A stretch of 64,000 nt of DNA from Xanthostigma xanthostigma (Eukaryota; Arthropoda; Insecta; Raphidioptera; Raphidiidae). The position numbers were made by a program, and so were the translations under genes. Position 1 is the first letter of the stretch. Each line of letters opens with the position of its first letter. The notes beneath the pieces were generated by a model. It did no database searches. It saw only the letters and a program-made list of their open reading frames with translations, and was not told the origin of the DNA. The DNA is taken from assembly GCA_963575645.1 (NCBI GenBank), contig OY754464.1:79210948-79274947 (forward strand), read 5' to 3'. Positions 54,051-64,000 of this stretch are shown here, one piece after another.

Positions 54051-54860
54051 CTGCCATCTGACGGGCAACGCTGAAGAACGCTTTTGCTACTTGCGCCTCT
54101 ATATGACAATTTTAGTAAAATATTTCTTTTACAACAAAAAGAAGAACGTTATAAGCAGTGTGCAAAATTAGAAACGTATTGAATACTTGCAATCATATTT
54201 AAAAAATAATTTCGTAAAGTGATAATTATTATACTTATTTAGTGCGAATAATTCGCACAGGTCACGCTACTATAATAATAATAATAACAATGCGATGAAC
54301 GTCCGCTTCCTCGACTTTATGCTTCATAACAGACGCCATTCGCACCATTACTATTATCCATCTATCACACTTCCCGCGTATTTTCTACATTTTTGAACTT
54401 CAACTTAATTAATAGCAATGGTGATTTCATACATCGAAAATATAATATTCATATTAACATTTAAACTTATTTTTTAATAAATACGTACATAGACATTTTG
54501 GTCCCATTTCTCAGGAATAGATTCGTAGGGCAAAAAAAATACAAGAACAGTTTTTGTAGACAATTGCATGATCTACAACTAGTGTGACCTGAGCGAATTA
54601 TTCGCACTAAATAAGTATAATAATTATCACTTTACAAAATTATTTTTTAAATATGATTGCAGGTATTCAATTCGTTTCTAATTTTGCACACTGCTTATAA
54701 CGTTCTTCTTTTTGTTGTATTACAATATGAAGCTCAGATGACAGATCGAAGAAATATTTTACTAAAATTGTCATATAGAGGCGCAAGTAGCAAAAGCGTT
54801 GAGCTAAGCTGTCAGATGGCATCATGCAGCATTGCTGTGACGTTGTTCAGCGTTGCCCGT
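54051..54860. repeat. Inner arms and loop of the fold-back element
   Basis: 54051-54275 and 54575-54860 are inverted copies ('gcgaataattcgcac', 'gaacgttataagcagtgtgc', 'ctacttgcgcctctatatg'). The right arm has an extra 'cagatggca...gcagcattgctg' module absent from the left. The loop (54276-54574) has no feature of note. Confidence 0.9.
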
Positions 54861-55063
54861 CAGATGGCAGACGTTGTTCAGAGTTGCTGTTAATTAATTT
54901 ATTTACAAAAACAAAAGCAATAATAATTTTTTTAGTTGTCGATGTCAGTAGAGCAAGCAATTATCTGTAAAATGATACTTATATAATTTATGTGGAGAAA
55001 TTGTGTGGTTTTTTCTAAAAAGGGAGGCAAACATCTTAACCTTAACGTATTAATATATATGAT

Positions 55064-55799
55064 TTTTGTCTGACCTATTTTAGATAACATTTACCGTGAA
55101 CGAGAAAAGTGCAAAAAACCGATACTTTTGACCTTTGACCTTGAATAAATTTTGACGCAGATGTAAGATCGGTGGGGATTTTTGATATTTTATTTGTAAT
55201 AGTGTACTTGACACCTGTACCAATTTTCAACTCTATGCGAATTACAGTAAATTGAAATGTTTATTTTGACTGGACTATTAATTGAACTCACTTGTCGATC
55301 GTCTATAAACTCTAATGTTAATTTTCAATTAGGTTTATAATATTTATTAACTGACTGGTTTAAACACAGTTGAGAAAAATAGAAAAATCGTTTGCATTAC
55401 GTGTTCAGTGGAAATTCTTTTCTATTTTTCAATTTATTTTTAGTTTTTAAGAGAAAAGTGTTTCTTGCATTGACCAAAATAAAACTTCGTTAATGTGATT
55501 CCCCGGAGAAACCAAGTTATATAGAGAATGTTGCGAGCCGTTCGTGTAATATAGTATGTAATAAAATTTATAGTACCACTGGGTAAGTTAATAATAATAA
55601 TAATACGAAATATTATCTAATTTCGCTACTTGACGATGCTTATTAGAATACATTTCTGATAAAGTTAGAGCACTAATTCAAAATAACTTACAGCTTTGTT
55701 AATTTTCTGTATAATTAACGAAATTTTAGATGAATTTACATTTATTTCTAAAATTAACCGAACAGGCGCTAATGATCTCAGATGTCTATAATGTACTAT
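55064..55799. other. Unassigned AT-rich sequence
   Basis: No repeat partner or coding segment recognised. Confidence 0.4.
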
Positions 55800-56050
55800 T
55801 CATTTGTCTGTTAGATGTCGCTACTTGGTACTAAAGTAGTTTTTATTTTGTTCGCTTCTGAACTAATAGCTTTGGGTAAATTCTCACATGTCGTTACATG
55901 TTGCTAAAACAGTTTTTTTTCCTGACAAATTTTGTACAAAATATTATCAAAACTATCCTATAGTGTAAGTTGGATCAAGCAAGACACATTTACTAAATTT
56001 CATTAAAATCGGTTCAGTGATTTCGGAGATTAGCGCGGACGAACATCGAG
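55800..56050 (+). repeat. R4-family repeat, RTE-like 3' part
   Basis: 'gttagatgtcgctacttgg', 'gcttctgaactaatagcttt', 'ttggatcaagcaagacacat' and 'ttcggagattagcgcggacg' follow 23380-23620. The 5' part is missing. Confidence 0.75.
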
Positions 56051-56374
56051 ACCCGACATTTTTATGTATGTTCCTCAACCAAAGTTCTCGACGATTAATA
56101 ATCTATTGGAACAAAACTAAATATACGACAATGTTCTCAATAATCACCAAAAAAATGTACTGGAAAGTTAAAATTGTTATTTTGAAGCTGCAGTGTCTTC
56201 TAGAACTTCTAAAATAGCTTGTTTTAGTGTAGTCGTTGCTTTTGCGCGTTTTGCACACCAAACACCTTTTTCAAACCTGGCACAGGCCACTAAAATATTC
56301 ATAACGTAGATTCACTCTGCAAACACACAGCTCTCTACATATTCGACTTCTTGTCCACATTTACCTGCGGTCAA

Positions 56375-56960
56375 AAGGCGAAACTGTCTAGTGCCCATAT
56401 TCACCGAACACTATTAAAGATAGAAGTTACTAATCTTTGAACAAATTTACTCGTCAGAATAAAATTTACTTTCAATTCACCAAGCAAATTATCAGGCAGA
56501 AAATTTATATATACACTGCACTATACTCCTTGCTATTTTGTTGAATATTTTGAAGTTCAGCCAAAAATCCGACCGATGGCGTTAGTGTAAACGTCCAAAA
56601 AAGTTTCACAAAATGATAATATAATAACTCAATTGGACACAAAACTTCTATGAACTTCAATGTTTTACAACTATATACAATTCACAAAAGGATAATAAAC
56701 AACACATAAGTAAATAAATTCACAAGAGCAAACTGTAGACATAATACTCTACGTTTATAGGTTAGGTATTATGATCTATGTGGCGGCCATTATTATTTTA
56801 TCAGGCGAATAAATATTTATACCCTTGAAGTAAGACAGAATCGTGAACATAATTATCTTTGGTCAATTGAATTATTATCGCTATTTATTCGGAGTAATAC
56901 CTTCTCGCAGAACAAATCAACCGAATAAATAATTACTTACGTTCGGTGAATATGGTCATA
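56375..56960 (+). mobile_element. R17-family element, complete
   Basis: The left end is 'gtctagtgcccatattcacc' and the right end '...cgttcggtgaatatggtc'. It is collinear with 34255-34806 and serves as a second uninterrupted reference for the copy at 31213. Confidence 0.8.
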
Positions 56961-58422
56961 TTATGTGCAATATAATTTATGATTAGAACAATGTTGTTGT
57001 GTTGACCTCTTCATAATAAGAAAGAAATGTTCCACAAAATAAAAATAAAAAAATTGGTCTGCAAATATTACCAAAAGTTCTACATAGTCGGTTTTTCTCT
57101 TTTGTCGTAGATATTTGAGAGAACATTAAATATAAATGATCACACATGCATAGGTAATATAGAGATCTGCAGCCGGTTGTACGTCGGCTCTATTTTGAAC
57201 TAAACTTGCAACTGGCGGCCAAAGGGGGGGCGATTTCTATTTATTTTTCAAGTCCAACCGAAACTCAAAAATATATAGATAGAATCAATATTCAATACTG
57301 CCTATAATTTTGTTGTCATTTTCGTTGTTTGCACTGATATACATTATAAAGTTCAGAAGCTCTTGGACTATGGGCCATGTGCAAGGAGGCGGAGTTACAA
57401 ATTTATCGATGCGAGCGTTTGCGGTGAGCACTAGGGGAAACTTCAAACTCAAATTTTCCGTATGTCAGTGAGAAATGTTTACTAAAAGTGAAAATAGTTA
57501 TAATTTTATAAAGTTTTTTAATTACCAAGAAAACATGGGCAAAACTACGCGACCTGGAAAAACTTGTCGTGTTCCGGGCTGTTGCGCTGATGGCGATTTA
57601 AGTAAAAAAAAGATCATTGGCGCCCTAATTTGACGTTCCGCTGTCAGTGTAAACAAATTAATTATTTATACATTGCACGCATAATTGATTTTCACGTACC
57701 TTTTATGTTATGCTGTTTATTTACAATCTGAATTTTATTGTACATAAAATTAACAGCAGTTTTCTTTATTAAATTTTTTTTGACACATCATGGCCAACTA
57801 AAGTTTTTGACTTATCATCACATAAACATTTTCATAAAAAGTGAGTTAAATAATTCTCTATTACCCACTAGCGGCGCTAGTAGGCTTCGTGTACACAGCC
57901 TTATACGGTTCGATTAATTTTTACTATGGAAATGGTATTAGTACGACTGGGATTATTTCACTTTACGCAACTAATAGTGTTAAATGCGTCATTTCACGAC
58001 CGCTGTACAGGCATGAAAAGCAGCTATTTTATAAAAGGGTGTCCAAAAAAATATAATTCGCTTGAAAGGATTGCGCGATTTCTTTCAACTCAACGTAATG
58101 AAGTTTTCTGCAGAGCGCTCGCTCGGTCAGAACTATTTATTTGTCTTTGAAGTTACTTACGCTTTACCTCCGTTACACATGTTGCAAATAAAATAAGACC
58201 AGGAATAAAAGTTGGCAAAAGTTTTTCAATAAGAGCAGAGCAAACAGAACATACTTTCCTAAAATTATGTTGCGCGATGTATAAACAACAACTTCAACAT
58301 GAAAGATAACTGCCAACTTTAAACAACTTTAGAACTAGGTAAACATGTGTATAGGGCAAATGTATCGGTGTGGTTGAAGACTGCTTTTATAAGCCGACGG
58401 AACAATTACACAACATATTATG
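56961..58422. other. Unassigned, with a possible THAP-like scrap
   Basis: A 32-codon frame at 57535-57633 begins MGKTTRPGKTCRVPGCCADG, whose C-x4-C spacing is like the start of a THAP zinc finger. It stops before the remaining ligands and is too short to call. A second frame at 57926-58150 has no known domain. Confidence 0.3.
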
Positions 58423-58734
58423 TATAATACGCGCCACGGATCTAAAAGGTTCGGAAGTTAGTCACAAACAGCGTCGCAAAGGCGCATTTTAGAGCCACCT
58501 CCCAGCTAACTGCACGGAACGTGCGCTCCTCAGTGATTGGCCGTGATCGCTCGTTGCCTTTGTCACTTGTCGCTTCTCTGCTTTAAAGTAGAGTCGAGTA
58601 CGCTATTGTCAAGTTGTTATTGTTATTTTAGTTTTGTTGAGTTGCGAGTTTGTAGTTTTTCAACTGACTGTACAAGCGCAAGCCCGCATTCGCATCTAAC
58701 TTCCGAGCCTTTTAGATTCGTGGCGCGTATTATA
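58423..58734. mobile_element. MITE with about 40-bp terminal inverted repeats
   Basis: The ends are TATAATACGCGCCACGGATC and the complement of TATAATACGCGCCACGAATC; the similarity continues through 'taaaaggttcggaagttag'. Length 312 bp. TA-rich ends make the target site ambiguous. Single copy in the window. Confidence 0.85.
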
Positions 58735-59599
58735 TTGAATACTAGCCATTTCCCTCGTCACGTCATGCAATATCAGAAATTGTATTATCTTTATATACTA
58801 TATCAAATGTCAATATTAAATCAATGGTATGTATTTAATCAGCTAACAGCTGTCACTTTTTGATCTACTAACACAATTTGTACAACACATATCATGCTTC
58901 GTCTCCGATTTTTTAATGAAGTGTGTAACTTAATTGTAAACAATACATATTTATAAAAATACGTAGTTCGCAATGCTTTACTATATGAAACTCTTCGCAT
59001 AAGACAGTTCACTGAAATGCTAATAGATGGCTCATGGTCGAAGTAAAATTTCAATTTAAGAACATTAAATACTAATAAAACTTGCCATGTGGCAAATACA
59101 CTAAAAAGTGTTCGGGAATAGGTACGTTTACCCTATGCCTGTCAAGATATTGGAAATTACATTATATTTATTCCGTGGACGTTGTAAAAAAATACATTTT
59201 CAAACAAATAATACTGATTTGTTATAGAAACTCAAATAATAGCACAGTTTGGTCAAATTTTCTTCTAGAATCTTGAAAATAATCGGTTTTAATCATGGTA
59301 CATTGACGTCGGCAACCTTTTTTGGCTTCGGGTCAACAAATATTTCTATTTTATAGTTCATTAAAGAATAATAAACTCAAAACATAGAGAAAAACAAAAT
59401 GCTTATGATCGTACTTATTCATAGTTTCTCGAAGTGTTTGTTTCGTGTTTTATAAATTATTTTTATACATTATTTAATTATACTATAATTGCGGCACTCA
59501 AGAAGTGGGGGCCCACATGTCATAGACTGCCAACGCCTGATAATTCAATCATTAAATTCGTGCGTTATGGAAGGTTGTGGAAAACGAGACAGCAACAAT
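58735..59599. other. Unassigned sequence
   Basis: No repeat partner recognised. Confidence 0.4.
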
Positions 59600-59965
59600 A
59601 GGCATGATGACAAATTTTGAAATGCAGTTCTATACCTAATGTAAGTACCTACACGTCCATGCTATTTCCTGAAAAAACATTATTTCAGCAATAAATTAAA
59701 TTTTAACGCAAATTATTGCATTTTTATCTTTCTATTTTGAAGTAATCGCGAAAACGTTTGTGACGTCACGCCTTAGTGACAGCTAACATTAGATGTTGTA
59801 TTTATGCAGGTGTAGAACTGTGGTTCAGAGCTATTTCTTAGAAAGGTATGTAAATTTACTCAACGATATGATTTATATTAAGTATTTTCTTAAAAGTAGG
59901 TAGGTACTTAGTAGTAAAAATAGTAGTTTTCTGTAGATGCATTAACTAACCTCAAAAATTACCTA
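59600..59965. repeat. Uninterrupted copy of the 7470-8285 repeat
   Basis: 'aggcatgatgacaaattttg', then 'ctgaaaaaacattatttcag' and 'gtgacgtcacgccttagtg'. At about 59665 it lacks the R1 element present at 7539-7750. Confidence 0.8.
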
Positions 59966-60593
59966 TGACATAAGTGTTATAAAATATCACAAAAAAACGA
60001 CTAAACAACAAATCAATTAATTAAATAAGGCAGAAGTGAATGATTGCAAGAAAAATTTAAGCGACACGGTGATTATTTACTTCAAGTGTTTGTATTATAT
60101 TCTCTTTGATTTAAGAAGGCGTGACGTCATTCGGTGTTTCAGTCAACATGGCCGATTGCAGTATTGTATACTTTTATTTTATTAAAAATCTTATTAATCC
60201 CAATGTCTATGTTAACGCTAAATCATTTTTTAGAATACTTTCAACATATTTTTTTTTTCTAAAACCATTTATTCTTCGATTCTGTTATACTGCCGCGTCA
60301 TGCCTATAATAAGAAAAAGTCGTTTTTTTGCAATTTCTTTTTCATGGCTTAGAATCAAACCACGAACATTGCGTAACAATTTCCACGGCTCTCTTTTACG
60401 TTGGTTTTTCATGAACATATGTAAATTCAAACACAATTTCACAATATCTATGTAAAAAAATATATTTATGTTTAAAGTTTGTAAAAAAAATTCATGTAAA
60501 CTTTGTACTTTTTAACCGTTCTACAAAGATACGTTTTTCGTGTAAACTGTGCGCATATTTTGTCAGATAGGGGGTGAATGGTCGCCCATTCAC

Positions 60594-60594
<1 letters not shown>

Positions 60595-60627
<33 letters not shown>
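60595..60627. repeat. (TG)n microsatellite
   Basis: About 15 consecutive TG dinucleotides after 'cactgcag'. Confidence 0.95.
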
Positions 60628-60628
<1 letters not shown>

Positions 60629-60889
60629 AGCCGTGTGTTATCTATAATCACGCGTTGGTTGTTGGCTTTTAAAGGTTGGCAATGCAACGCTTCACACATA
60701 CTCTGTTGCCTTAGAACTCTGGGAGTGCAGGGGTAACTCGTTACCAACTGTGAAAGGTATTGTGCGTCTTGATCGACGGACATAATATCCCCCGATAAAA
60801 TATCATCTTGACTAAATATCCTACGGGAAAAATATCCCCCGACATAAAAACAATTACGGGGTCGTGTCGATACGATAGCGTTTTTTTTT

Positions 60890-61085
60890 TGCGCACAGCG
60901 AAAAGGGGAAGGCATCCCAAATAATTCGCGGAAGGCCTTTGTCGATACTGCAAGAATGCGCACACATTTTTCTGTCCAACAAAACGGGGACAACTTCGAA
61001 CAATTTCTGTGAATAATTGATAATGACATAACATATTTCCATAGTGACACAACATACCGCCAGGACCGACCTGAAAATCCATCCG
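60890..61085 (-). repeat. R9-family interior fragment
   Basis: 'gcatcccaaataattcgcgg', 'gacaacttcgaacaatttc' and 'acataacatatttccatag' are the reverse complement of the interior of 25042-25532. Confidence 0.75.
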
Positions 61086-61111
61086 GAGCACTATGCCATT
61101 AATTACTGATC

Positions 61112-61292
61112 TGTACTAGTTTAGGTCATAAATCACTTTTCAAAATTTTACGATATCTTTTCGTTTTGAGGCCCCTCTGAATCCAAAAAACATATTTTTG
61201 GAAAAACTCACGCGATTTCCATTTTTTTTTTTTATTATAATCAAATGTCAACATTTTTGAAATTGGGATGGCCTTGTCACCCAATTGACTGG
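61112..61292 (-). mobile_element. Internally deleted R2-family element
   Basis: It keeps 'cacttttcaaaattttacg' and 'ccaaaaaacatatttttgg' from one end and 'caaatgtcaacatttttg' and 'tcacccaattgactgg' from the other, joined directly. Only about 180 bp of the 650-bp family remains. Confidence 0.75.
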
Positions 61293-62053
61293 ATTATTTT
61301 TTTTTATTTTAAATTATCCAGTGACGAGCTGCAGTGATCACGGCAAAACCCTTTTTTTGAACCCCTCGCAAAGTTGCTGTATCCCACTTATTTCTCAATA
61401 TTTAGTCATATAAAATTTATAATATCTTCTTGAAATACATGTGTAAAAACATTTGTTATTAATTATTTTAATGTGTGGCCAAAAAAATCCTAAGAGCTTT
61501 TTTTTGGACGTCTCAACTAATTTATTTACACCTTTGTTGGCCCCTCAAATAAGGATAGACGAGTCGTCTTTCGCCTTTGAAAGCATATAGCAAACTAGTT
61601 GCCCAGACACACGGTTTGGGGTCGAAGGCGAGACAAAATTGCGTACATAGAAATTGCGTACTAAGTGAAATTGAAACAGTCGAATGCCTGGCACCGCTCA
61701 CTTGGAACTATTGTCTTACGGTGCGAGCAACGCGCCGCGGCTTACGAAAAACAATATCACCGGAACCGACACCTTTGTACAGCGCGTTTCGTAAATAATG
61801 CCAATGATTTTTGAAAACATATCACATTTTTTTCTATTGGCTATATCATAAAACTACCAAGAAAACTAAAATATGACATCTGTATAGTGTGGTTATTTTA
61901 ATTTAAGTTTTCATTTTTTTTTTCATTATCTACAAAGAAAAATGTTATAAAAGTTTTTTTTTTTAAGTAGAAAATGATTCACTGTGATGGGATGGGTACA
62001 GTGCTGACGAATTGAGATAATATGACATCTGTTGGCAAAAAAATTATATGGTT
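61293..62053. other. Unassigned sequence
   Basis: No repeat partner or coding segment recognised. Confidence 0.4.
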
Positions 62054-62865
62054 AGTGATTTTTAAGTTGATTCTTCTTTAATAAATAAAATTATCGACTA
62101 ATAATTTTTCAGACAAATATATTAACAAAAAATATAAAATAAAATTGTTGACCAATTTTTCTCAGACCATACGATATATTGACAAAAAATAATAAAAATA
62201 CAAATCAATATAACACAAGATGACGTTTCGATCCGGATTTGGATCTTCTTCAGAAATATCTAAAAAAAATTATTTACTTGAAGAGTTCTATTCAGACGTT
62301 AATCAAAGATTTGAATTTAAAAAATATAAAAATTAATCCATTGACGTTTCGGTCCTAGCCAGAAAAATAGCCCCCGAACTAATTTTAAAACCTATCTTGT
62401 ATGAATTTTTATATTTTTTGTTAATATATTTGTCTGAAAAATTGGTCGATAATTTTATTTATTGAAGAGTTCCAATCAGACGTTAAACAAAAAGTTGATC
62501 CTTCTTTCTTAATATCGTGTAGAAATCAAATAGACGAACAAATATTTTAAGTATCAAAGTTTATCAAAACTCAAAAATAAGAGAGAAATAGCCGTTCAAG
62601 GTTTAGTTAAATTTTAATTATTTCAAAAGCTCGGTTAACTACGCAAAGAAATGATAGCCGAACTGGAAATGCATCCCAAATAATTCGCGAAAGGCCCTTA
62701 TCGCTACTACAATCATATGGCTACGACGCACGCATCTTAACAAAGCGGGGACAACTTCGAACAATTTCTGTGAATACTTGATAATGACATAACATATTTC
62801 CATAGTGACATAACATAACGCCAGGACCGACCTCAAAATTTAATAAAACTTTATGACCACCCTTA
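62054..62865. repeat. R9-family copy split by an R3 inverted-repeat unit
   Basis: The R9 left end 'gtgatttttaagttgattc' stops at about 62080, and 'aagttgatccttctttc' restarts at about 62492. An R3 unit (62075-62488) with ends 'aataaataaaattatcgac' and complement lies between. The R3 part carries CTGAAGAA - GATCC...GGATC - GAAACGTC on the minus strand (about 62222-62255). After 62540 the R9 interior is inverted relative to 25042-25532. Confidence 0.75.
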
Positions 62866-62943
62866 TATTATAGGAGTTCTCTACAGGAATAATACGTGGG
62901 TAGTCCTGGAAGTGAATTCTCTCCAGCGCATGACTAGACACTA

Positions 62944-63362
62944 AAGGCCGCTGCACACGACGCTAGTTTTACTGGCGCGCCGGCTACGAAGCTGGAAATA
63001 ACGTCACTGCGGGCTCGCGTAGCTCACAAGATAGGTTTTAAAATTAGAACGGGGTTATTTTTCTTGCTAGGTCCGCTACTACGAGTAGGTATGAGCCAGT
63101 ACCAATCAGGAAGCAGTATCTTGTCACGTGGTCGACTTGAACAAACGCCCACAAACAAACACTATGCCATAGTGTGTGTTCTGTTCAGAGACAATAAACA
63201 TGCACTTTTGGTACCGTTCTATCACTGCGCGCGCACCGAATCTACCTTCAGAGCAGGCTTGTAAAGACGTCTCGTGTGAAGCGAGCACATAATAGCAATT
63301 AAGAAAACCAGCGCTAGAAAACTAGTAGTCTAATCTAGCAAGGAATCAAGCGGCAAATCCAG
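62944..63362. repeat. R7-family repeat
   Basis: 'gccgctgcacacgacgctag', 'gataggttttaaaattagaa', 'ccaatcaggaagcagtatc' and 'gtgtgaagcgagcac' match 10729-11180 in order. Confidence 0.8.
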
Positions 63363-63644
63363 ACTCGTCTGCAGCGACTTCAACACAACAGTCTTATAGA
63401 ACTATATAAAGGTACCTATACAGAGAGAAGGGGAGAAGGAGGAGGAGGAGAAATGGTGCACATATGTATGAACATACATATTTAAACGTAAGTACTGTAT
63501 TTTATGACCCGACGCCAACCGCCCATGTGTGGTTTCTATAATACCCATAACCGGGCATAATATGTTTGCTAAATGTGTCGGTTTCGCTATTAAACTAGCT
63601 GAATTACCTGTTTGTATTGAGACATTATTTCCATGAAACACTGA

Positions 63645-63900
63645 GCGGTGTAGCGTAGTTGTTAGAGCACTGGATTCGCATTCGGGAGGTACCGGGTTCG
63701 AATCCCGGCGGGAGCAGTTGTGGCTGGGACTTTTTCCTGCTGCCTCTCGCCGAGAAACGGTAATTCCTGTACCGGCCATCTTGTTGAGGTTTTCCATGGT
63801 TTCTCTCAATAATTTCAGATAAATATCGAGATGGTTCCTTATTCAAGGCCATGGCCGATTAGCTCCTATACTCAAAACTTGCCTACCTTATCCTAATGTC
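63645..63900 (+). mobile_element. tRNA-derived SINE
   Basis: The head at 63648-63720 has an A box (GTAGCGTAGTTGTTAGAGC) and a perfect B box (GGGTTCGAATCCC), as in a tRNA gene. The body at about 63720-63870 contains 'ggttttccatggtttctc' and 'gagatggttccttattcaag' followed by 'gccatggccgatta', a conserved SINE central segment that I recall from several arthropod SINEs without being sure of its name. The tail is not clear-cut. Unlike the other tRNA-like sequences here, it has a recognisable SINE body. Confidence 0.7.
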
Positions 63901-64000
63901 CTAAAATTCCATCATTCGCCCATTGCTATTAATTGAGCAGAAGTTGGAAAAATGTCGAAAATAACGCGAAGTGTGATAGATGGAAAATAGTAATGATGCG

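Larger units (their letters stand above)
46441..55063. mobile_element. Fold-back element, split by nested insertions
   Basis: The left arm 46441-46640 is the inverted match of 54856-55063 ('catattaatacg', 'acacaatttctccacac', 'ctctactgacatcgacaac'). The left arm then continues at 54051-54275, which is the inverted match of 54575-54860, leaving a loop of about 300 bp. The 14-bp word 'ctgccatctgacgg' stands at both sides of the break (46627-46640 and 54051-54064). The 7.4 kb between is inserted DNA that includes the BEL/Pao element. Family and target duplication of the outer element are not determined. Confidence 0.75.
21296..64000 (-). other. cpo: Probable upstream cpo intron or 5' region
   Basis: The first recognised exon has a proper acceptor at 21296 (TTCTTTCTTTTTGCAG on the minus strand), so at least one coding exon lies further upstream. 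I could not recognise one in the remaining 42.7 kb. The intron therefore probably extends to or beyond the right edge, but a divergent N-terminal exon inside cannot be excluded. All content listed to the right is transposon-derived or unassigned. Confidence 0.55.

Noticed and set aside
57535..57633. Possible THAP zinc-finger start (CRVPGC)
   Set aside because: Only the first Cys pair is present before a stop. Too short to distinguish from chance.
60472..61091. Open frames of 192 and 116 codons on the minus strand
   Set aside because: They run through a TG microsatellite and an R9-family interior fragment, and overlap each other in different frames.

Overview
The window is a stretch of insect, almost certainly lepidopteran, genome. 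It is AT-rich, intron-dominated and very densely packed with transposable elements. Two signals support Lepidoptera: repeat families I recognise from butterflies and moths (an RTE-type 3' end with the 'gagattagcgcg' tail at 17985-18152, and a repeat headed 'ccggccaagg...actcgcgcacc' at 15610-16187), and the frequent 'taggtacct' words. The only host gene I can support is couch potato (cpo), on the minus strand. Four consecutive coding exons, all joined in phase 0, give an unbroken RNA-recognition motif: 21218-21295, 5300-5353, 4667-4729 and 1607-1748. The gene runs right to left. Bases 1-1606 are intron downstream of the last recognised exon, 5354-21217 is a 15.9-kb intron, and everything from 21296 to 64000 is probably the upstream intron or 5' part of cpo. 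I see no further exon there.

The best-defined mobile element is a complete BEL/Pao LTR retrotransposon at 47190-53407 (+). Its two 222-bp LTRs look identical by eye, it has a 5-bp target duplication (AGGAC), and a single intact 1701-codon gag-pol frame. It sits inside about 1.2 kb of inserted sequence, which itself interrupts a fold-back element whose outer arms are 46441-46640 and 54856-55063. At least three insertion layers are therefore readable.

The rest is a mosaic of short and medium elements. Three hAT elements have perfect 8-bp target duplications (12525-13066, 26926-27806, 31328-31481); one keeps the C-terminal dimerisation part of its transposase. There are also a pogo/Tigger-type MITE (3815-4120), a mariner-type element with long inverted ends (33582-34101), non-LTR retrotransposon 3' ends with reverse-transcriptase C-terminal remnants (9755-10108, 39441-39762), and several families with two to seven copies in the window. 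Several insertions can be dated relative to one another because an uninterrupted sister copy is present.

Two repeat classes deserve a second look. One is a set of degenerate tRNA-like sequences of different identities (11.5, 17.8, 19.3, 29.5 and 42.5 kb), each followed on its 3' side by very AT-rich DNA, and in two cases by a large hairpin whose loop end reads GTGGGGCGC. The other is a family of inverted-repeat units carrying a motif CTGAAGA - variable stem - (C)GAAACGT, in which the two stem strands change together between copies. I saw no bacterial features, CRISPR array, rRNA or intact functional tRNA gene.
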